Positions 5,219-7,821 of a stretch of 7,821 bases of DNA are shown here, in pieces (position 1 is the first letter of the stretch; the number at the start of each line of letters is the position of its first letter). Below the pieces are notes generated by a model. That model saw only the letters and a program-made list of their open reading frames with translations, was not told where the DNA came from and did not search any database. The stretch is taken from NCBI GenBank assembly GCA_902773445.1, contig CACYEU010000041.1, positions 1 to 7,821 of the forward strand, read 5' to 3'. Source of the stretch: an uncultured Lachnospiraceae bacterium (GTDB taxonomy: Bacteria; Bacillota; Clostridia; Lachnospirales; Lachnospiraceae). Made by a program: the position numbers and the translations under genes.

Positions 5219-7807
5219 ATGAATTACGGAAAACGTTCGACGAATGCCACGCGCAAAAGGCTGTCGTCAAAATCGGGGATGACACATCGTAAGATCGGAA
5301 CCCATCTGTTTAGATTATTCGTTTTGATTGTCCTGGCTGCGATTGCAGGCGGCGTTTTGTATGGCGTCGGTCTGTACAGGAGCGTCCTTGCGGATTCTCC
5401 GAAAGTCACGCCGGAAGATGTTTCACCGACCGGTTATATTTCCTATGTCTACACGAAAGAAGGCAAGAAGCTCGGGCAGTTTGTCGCCTCGGGCTCAAAC
5501 CGTGTCTACAAAAAGCTTGAACAGATCCCCGAGCATATGCAGCACGCATTTGTCGCGATCGAGGACGAGCGTTTCTACGAGCATAACGGCGTCGATATCA
5601 AAGGTATCGCGCGTGCCGGTTTCTCAACTCTCACTCACGGCGATACGCAGGGCGCCAGTACGATCACCCAGCAGCTGATCAAGAACAATGTCTTCTCGAA
5701 CTTCACCGAGGAAAAGACATTTTCCGACAGACTCCACCGTAAGATCCAGGAACAGTATCTCGCTGTCCGTCTCGAGAAGCAGATGAGCAAGGATCAGATC
5801 CTTGAGGATTATCTGAACACGATCAATCTCGGGCAGAACACGCTCGGCGTGCAGGCAGCGGCAAGCCGGTATTTCGACAAAGACGTGTCGAAGCTGTCGC
5901 TCTCGGAGGCCGCGGTCATCGCGTCGATCACGCAGAACCCGGGCCGCTACAATCCGATCAGCAACCCGGATGACAATGCGAAGCGCCGCAAGAGAGTCCT
6001 CGACAAGATGCTCGAGCAGGACTATATCACCAAAGAAGAGTACGACGCGGCGATTGCGGACGATGTCTACTCCAGGATCCAGAATGTCAACTCGCAGGTG
6101 ACCAATGACCATACGACCGATTCGTATTTCATGGATGCGCTTGCCAAGCAGCTGATGCAGGATCTGCAGACCGAACTCGGCTATTCCGAGACACAGGCTT
6201 ACAACGCGGTCTACAAAGGCGGTCTGACCGTTACCGCGACGATCGATGAGAGGATCCAGAACATCATGAACGAGGAGGCCAACAATGCGGCCAACTATCC
6301 GTACGGTGTATACTGGGGCATCACATCATACAACCTGACACTGACGCGTGCCGACGGCAAGGTTGAAAACTATGATCAGAATTCAGTCAAAGCATACGGC
6401 GCCAAGATCGGCGACCCAGAGGGACTTCTGTTCAATTCTCCCGAGGAAGCGCAGGCACGCATCAATGAGTTCAAGGGAACACTGAAGATCGATAAGAACG
6501 TGACTGTCAACGGCGAGAATCAGGCGATCACACCGCAGCCGCAGTCATCGATCGTCGTCATGGACCAGAAGACCGGCGAAGTCAAGGGTATCGTCGGCGG
6601 ACGCGGTGACAAGACGACGAACCGAAGCTACAACAGGGCGACAGACGCGATGCGTCAGCCCGGTTCCTGCTTCAAGATCCTAGCGGCCTACGCGCCGGCG
6701 CTGGATGTGAAGGGCAAGAACCTCTGCACCTATATAAAGGATGAACCGTTCAAATATGCCGACGGCACCGAGGTCCACAACTGGTGGGGCAATTCGTACC
6801 GCGGTGATGTGACGATCCGCAAGGCGATTGAACAGTCGATGAACGTCTGTGCGGTCAAGACGATCACAGAGATCACACCGCGTCTCGGATTTGACTACTG
6901 CAGAAAGTTCGGTATCACGACACTTGTTGAGAATGAACAGCGCAATGACGGCGTCTATACCGACGTCCAGCAGCCGCTTGCACTCGGCGGTGTCACCTAC
7001 GGCGTTAAGAATATCGAGATCACCGGCGCCTACGCGGCAATCGCAAACAAGGGCGTCTACAATAAGCCGATCTTCTACACAACGATCAAAGACCACGACG
7101 GCAATGTCCTGCTTGACAATACAAGCGGCAATTCAAAGCGCGTCCTCAAGGAGTCGACAGCATGGCTTCTGACCGACGCGATGCAGGATGTCGTCAAGTC
7201 AGGTACCGGTGGCGGAGCCAGACTCTACAGCATGCCGGTCTCCGGTAAGACCGGTAGTACGACCGACAACAAGGATATCTGGTTCGTCGGCTACACACCG
7301 CATTATACCTGCGGCGTCTGGTGCGGATACGACGACAACCGCGAGCTGTCCAACACCTCATTCCATCTGACGCTCTGGAGATCCGTCATGTCGCGGATCC
7401 ATGAGGGAATGCCGGCTGAGGCAGATTTCCCCGAGTCAGATACGGTTGAGAAGGCGACAGTATGCGCGCGCAGCGGCAAACTCGCCAACTACGGATGCGC
7501 GGCACAGAATGAGTGGATCGCGAAAGAGAATCTTCCGACCGAACGCTGCTCATCCTGCCGCGGTTACTACAACTTCTATCTGCAGCAGCAACAGCTCAAA
7601 CAGCAGCAACAGCAACAACAGCAGCAGCAACAGCAACAGCAGCAGAACGCGGCCGGCGCAGGCGGAGCAGGAGCCGGCGGAGCAGCCGGTGGTGCAGGCG
7701 CGGGAGGCGCAGGTGCTGGCGGTGCCGGAGCTGGTGGCGCTGGCGGAGGAGCCGGCGGCGGAGGAGCCGGCGGTGGAGGTGCAGGCGGCGGAGGTGCCGG
7801 ACAGTAA
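5219..7807 (+). CDS. ponA: Bifunctional class A penicillin-binding protein (PBP1A family)
   Basis: 862 residues from ATG 5219, which has AGGAGG 10 bases upstream. The enzyme polymerises lipid II into glycan strands and cross-links peptides outside the membrane. A basic cytoplasmic tail (1-28) and one membrane anchor (about 29-52) come first. The GT51 glycosyltransferase (about 75-260) has Glu115 in EDERFYEHNG, GASTITQQL at 145-153, RKIQE at 174-178 and ILEDYLN from 194. A linker follows. The transpeptidase (about 443-730) has nucleophile Ser483 in SCFK, SMN at 540-542 and KTGS at 677-680. A four-cysteine segment (749, 760, 777, 780) precedes a low-complexity tail: 15 consecutive glutamines (795-809), then 52 residues of almost only Gly and Ala ending in Gln. 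Tails of this kind occur in other Bacillota PBPs, but this one is long. The symbol is by family; which class A paralogue this is cannot be decided here. Confidence 0.96.
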   Translation: MNYGKRSTNATRKRLSSKSGMTHRKIGTHLFRLFVLIVLAAIAGGVLYGVGLYRSVLADSPKVTPEDVSPTGYISYVYTKEGKKLGQFVASGSNRVYKKLEQIPEHMQHAFVAIEDERFYEHNGVDIKGIARAGFSTLTHGDTQGASTITQQLIKNNVFSNFTEEKTFSDRLHRKIQEQYLAVRLEKQMSKDQILEDYLNTINLGQNTLGVQAAASRYFDKDVSKLSLSEAAVIASITQNPGRYNPISNPDDNAKRRKRVLDKMLEQDYITKEEYDAAIADDVYSRIQNVNSQVTNDHTTDSYFMDALAKQLMQDLQTELGYSETQAYNAVYKGGLTVTATIDERIQNIMNEEANNAANYPYGVYWGITSYNLTLTRADGKVENYDQNSVKAYGAKIGDPEGLLFNSPEEAQARINEFKGTLKIDKNVTVNGENQAITPQPQSSIVVMDQKTGEVKGIVGGRGDKTTNRSYNRATDAMRQPGSCFKILAAYAPALDVKGKNLCTYIKDEPFKYADGTEVHNWWGNSYRGDVTIRKAIEQSMNVCAVKTITEITPRLGFDYCRKFGITTLVENEQRNDGVYTDVQQPLALGGVTYGVKNIEITGAYAAIANKGVYNKPIFYTTIKDHDGNVLLDNTSGNSKRVLKESTAWLLTDAMQDVVKSGTGGGARLYSMPVSGKTGSTTDNKDIWFVGYTPHYTCGVWCGYDDNRELSNTSFHLTLWRSVMSRIHEGMPAEADFPESDTVEKATVCARSGKLANYGCAAQNEWIAKENLPTERCSSCRGYYNFYLQQQQLKQQQQQQQQQQQQQQQNAAGAGGAGAGGAAGGAGAGGAGAGGAGAGGAGGGAGGGGAGGGGAGGGGAGQ
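7601..7645 (+). repeat. CAG/CAA tract encoding 15 consecutive glutamines
   Basis: Fifteen in-frame codons in mixed order, ten CAG and five CAA, continue a glutamine-rich start at 7583 that is interrupted only by Leu-Lys. The codon mixing breaks the pure trinucleotide repeat, which points to selection on the protein sequence rather than a fresh slippage expansion, though slippage may have seeded it. Confidence 0.9.
7649..7804 (+). repeat. Gly/Ala-coding low-complexity region with 15-base tandem units
   Basis: This stretch encodes 52 residues: 33 Gly, 18 Ala and a final Gln. The first part is built of irregular GAGGA-like units. The last part (7754-7798) is three tandem 15-base units, each encoding GGGGA and differing only at third codon positions (for example GGCGGCGGAGGAGCC against GGCGGTGGAGGTGCA). 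All four glycine codons are not used equally; GGC, GGA and GGT dominate. Confidence 0.88.
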
Positions 7808-7808
7808 C

Positions 7809-7818
7809 CTCCGCGGAG
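7809..7818. other. 10-bp palindrome just after the PBP stop
   Basis: CTCCGCGGAG is its own reverse complement and begins one base after the TAA at 7805-7807. As it stands it has no loop, so it is not a complete hairpin. It could be one arm of a terminator stem that continues past the window edge. The following sequence is not available. Confidence 0.2.
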
Positions 7819-7821
7819 ACA

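Noticed and set aside
5624..6112. 162-residue - strand open frame inside the PBP gene
   Set aside because: Covers the conserved glycosyltransferase region on the other strand; no domain and no ribosome site of note.
7601..7804. Repeat tail as a CRISPR or satellite array
   Set aside because: The repeats are codon-phased, in frame with the PBP to its stop codon and have no spacers, so they are coding low-complexity sequence.
1..7821. Mobile element, phage, toxin-antitoxin or defence island
   Set aside because: All seven genes are recognised housekeeping families, spacing is tight, and no integrase, transposase, att-like repeat or anomalous segment is visible.

Overview
The window reads as ordinary chromosomal DNA from a Gram-positive-type bacterium of the Bacillota (Firmicutes). 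The case rests on HPr kinase/phosphorylase next to uvrC, a radA-carD neighbourhood, a class A penicillin-binding protein of the clostridial/erysipelotrichial style, and strong AGGAGG ribosome binding sites. By eye the base composition is slightly GC-rich for this phylum. Many cysteines in an extracytoplasmic enzyme fit an anaerobe. Genus cannot be told from this sequence; an anaerobic gut Clostridia or Erysipelotrichia member is my inference.

Layout. Positions 1-435 hold the 3' third of radA (recombination/repair), followed 11 bases later by a rhomboid intramembrane protease (447-1043). A good extended -10 promoter (1083-1112) then starts a tight three-gene unit on the + strand: carD (1148-1627, GTG start), uvrC (1642-3495) and hprK (3492-4451). 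The unit has a 14-base gap and then a 4-base ATGA overlap. On the - strand, yigZ (IMPACT/UPF0029 family, 4439-5134) runs toward hprK, and the two coding ends overlap by 13 bases. yigZ is divergent from a large bifunctional class A penicillin-binding protein (5219-7807). The 84-base gap between them holds two interleaved promoters and a perfect 7-7-7 inverted repeat.

Functional picture. These are housekeeping genes: DNA repair (RadA, UvrC), RNA polymerase control (CarD), carbon catabolite control (HprK), membrane proteolysis (rhomboid) and peptidoglycan synthesis (PBP). No gene-free stretch exceeds about 105 bases. I see no tRNA, rRNA, CRISPR array, insertion sequence or phage gene, and no candidate for an undescribed defence or mobile system.

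The points most worth a second look are the dyad shared by the divergent yigZ/PBP promoters, the 15-glutamine tract plus 52-residue Gly/Ala tail of the PBP, a radA-to-carD interval holding a rhomboid where disA is often found, and the hprK/yigZ tail-to-tail coding overlap with no visible terminator.
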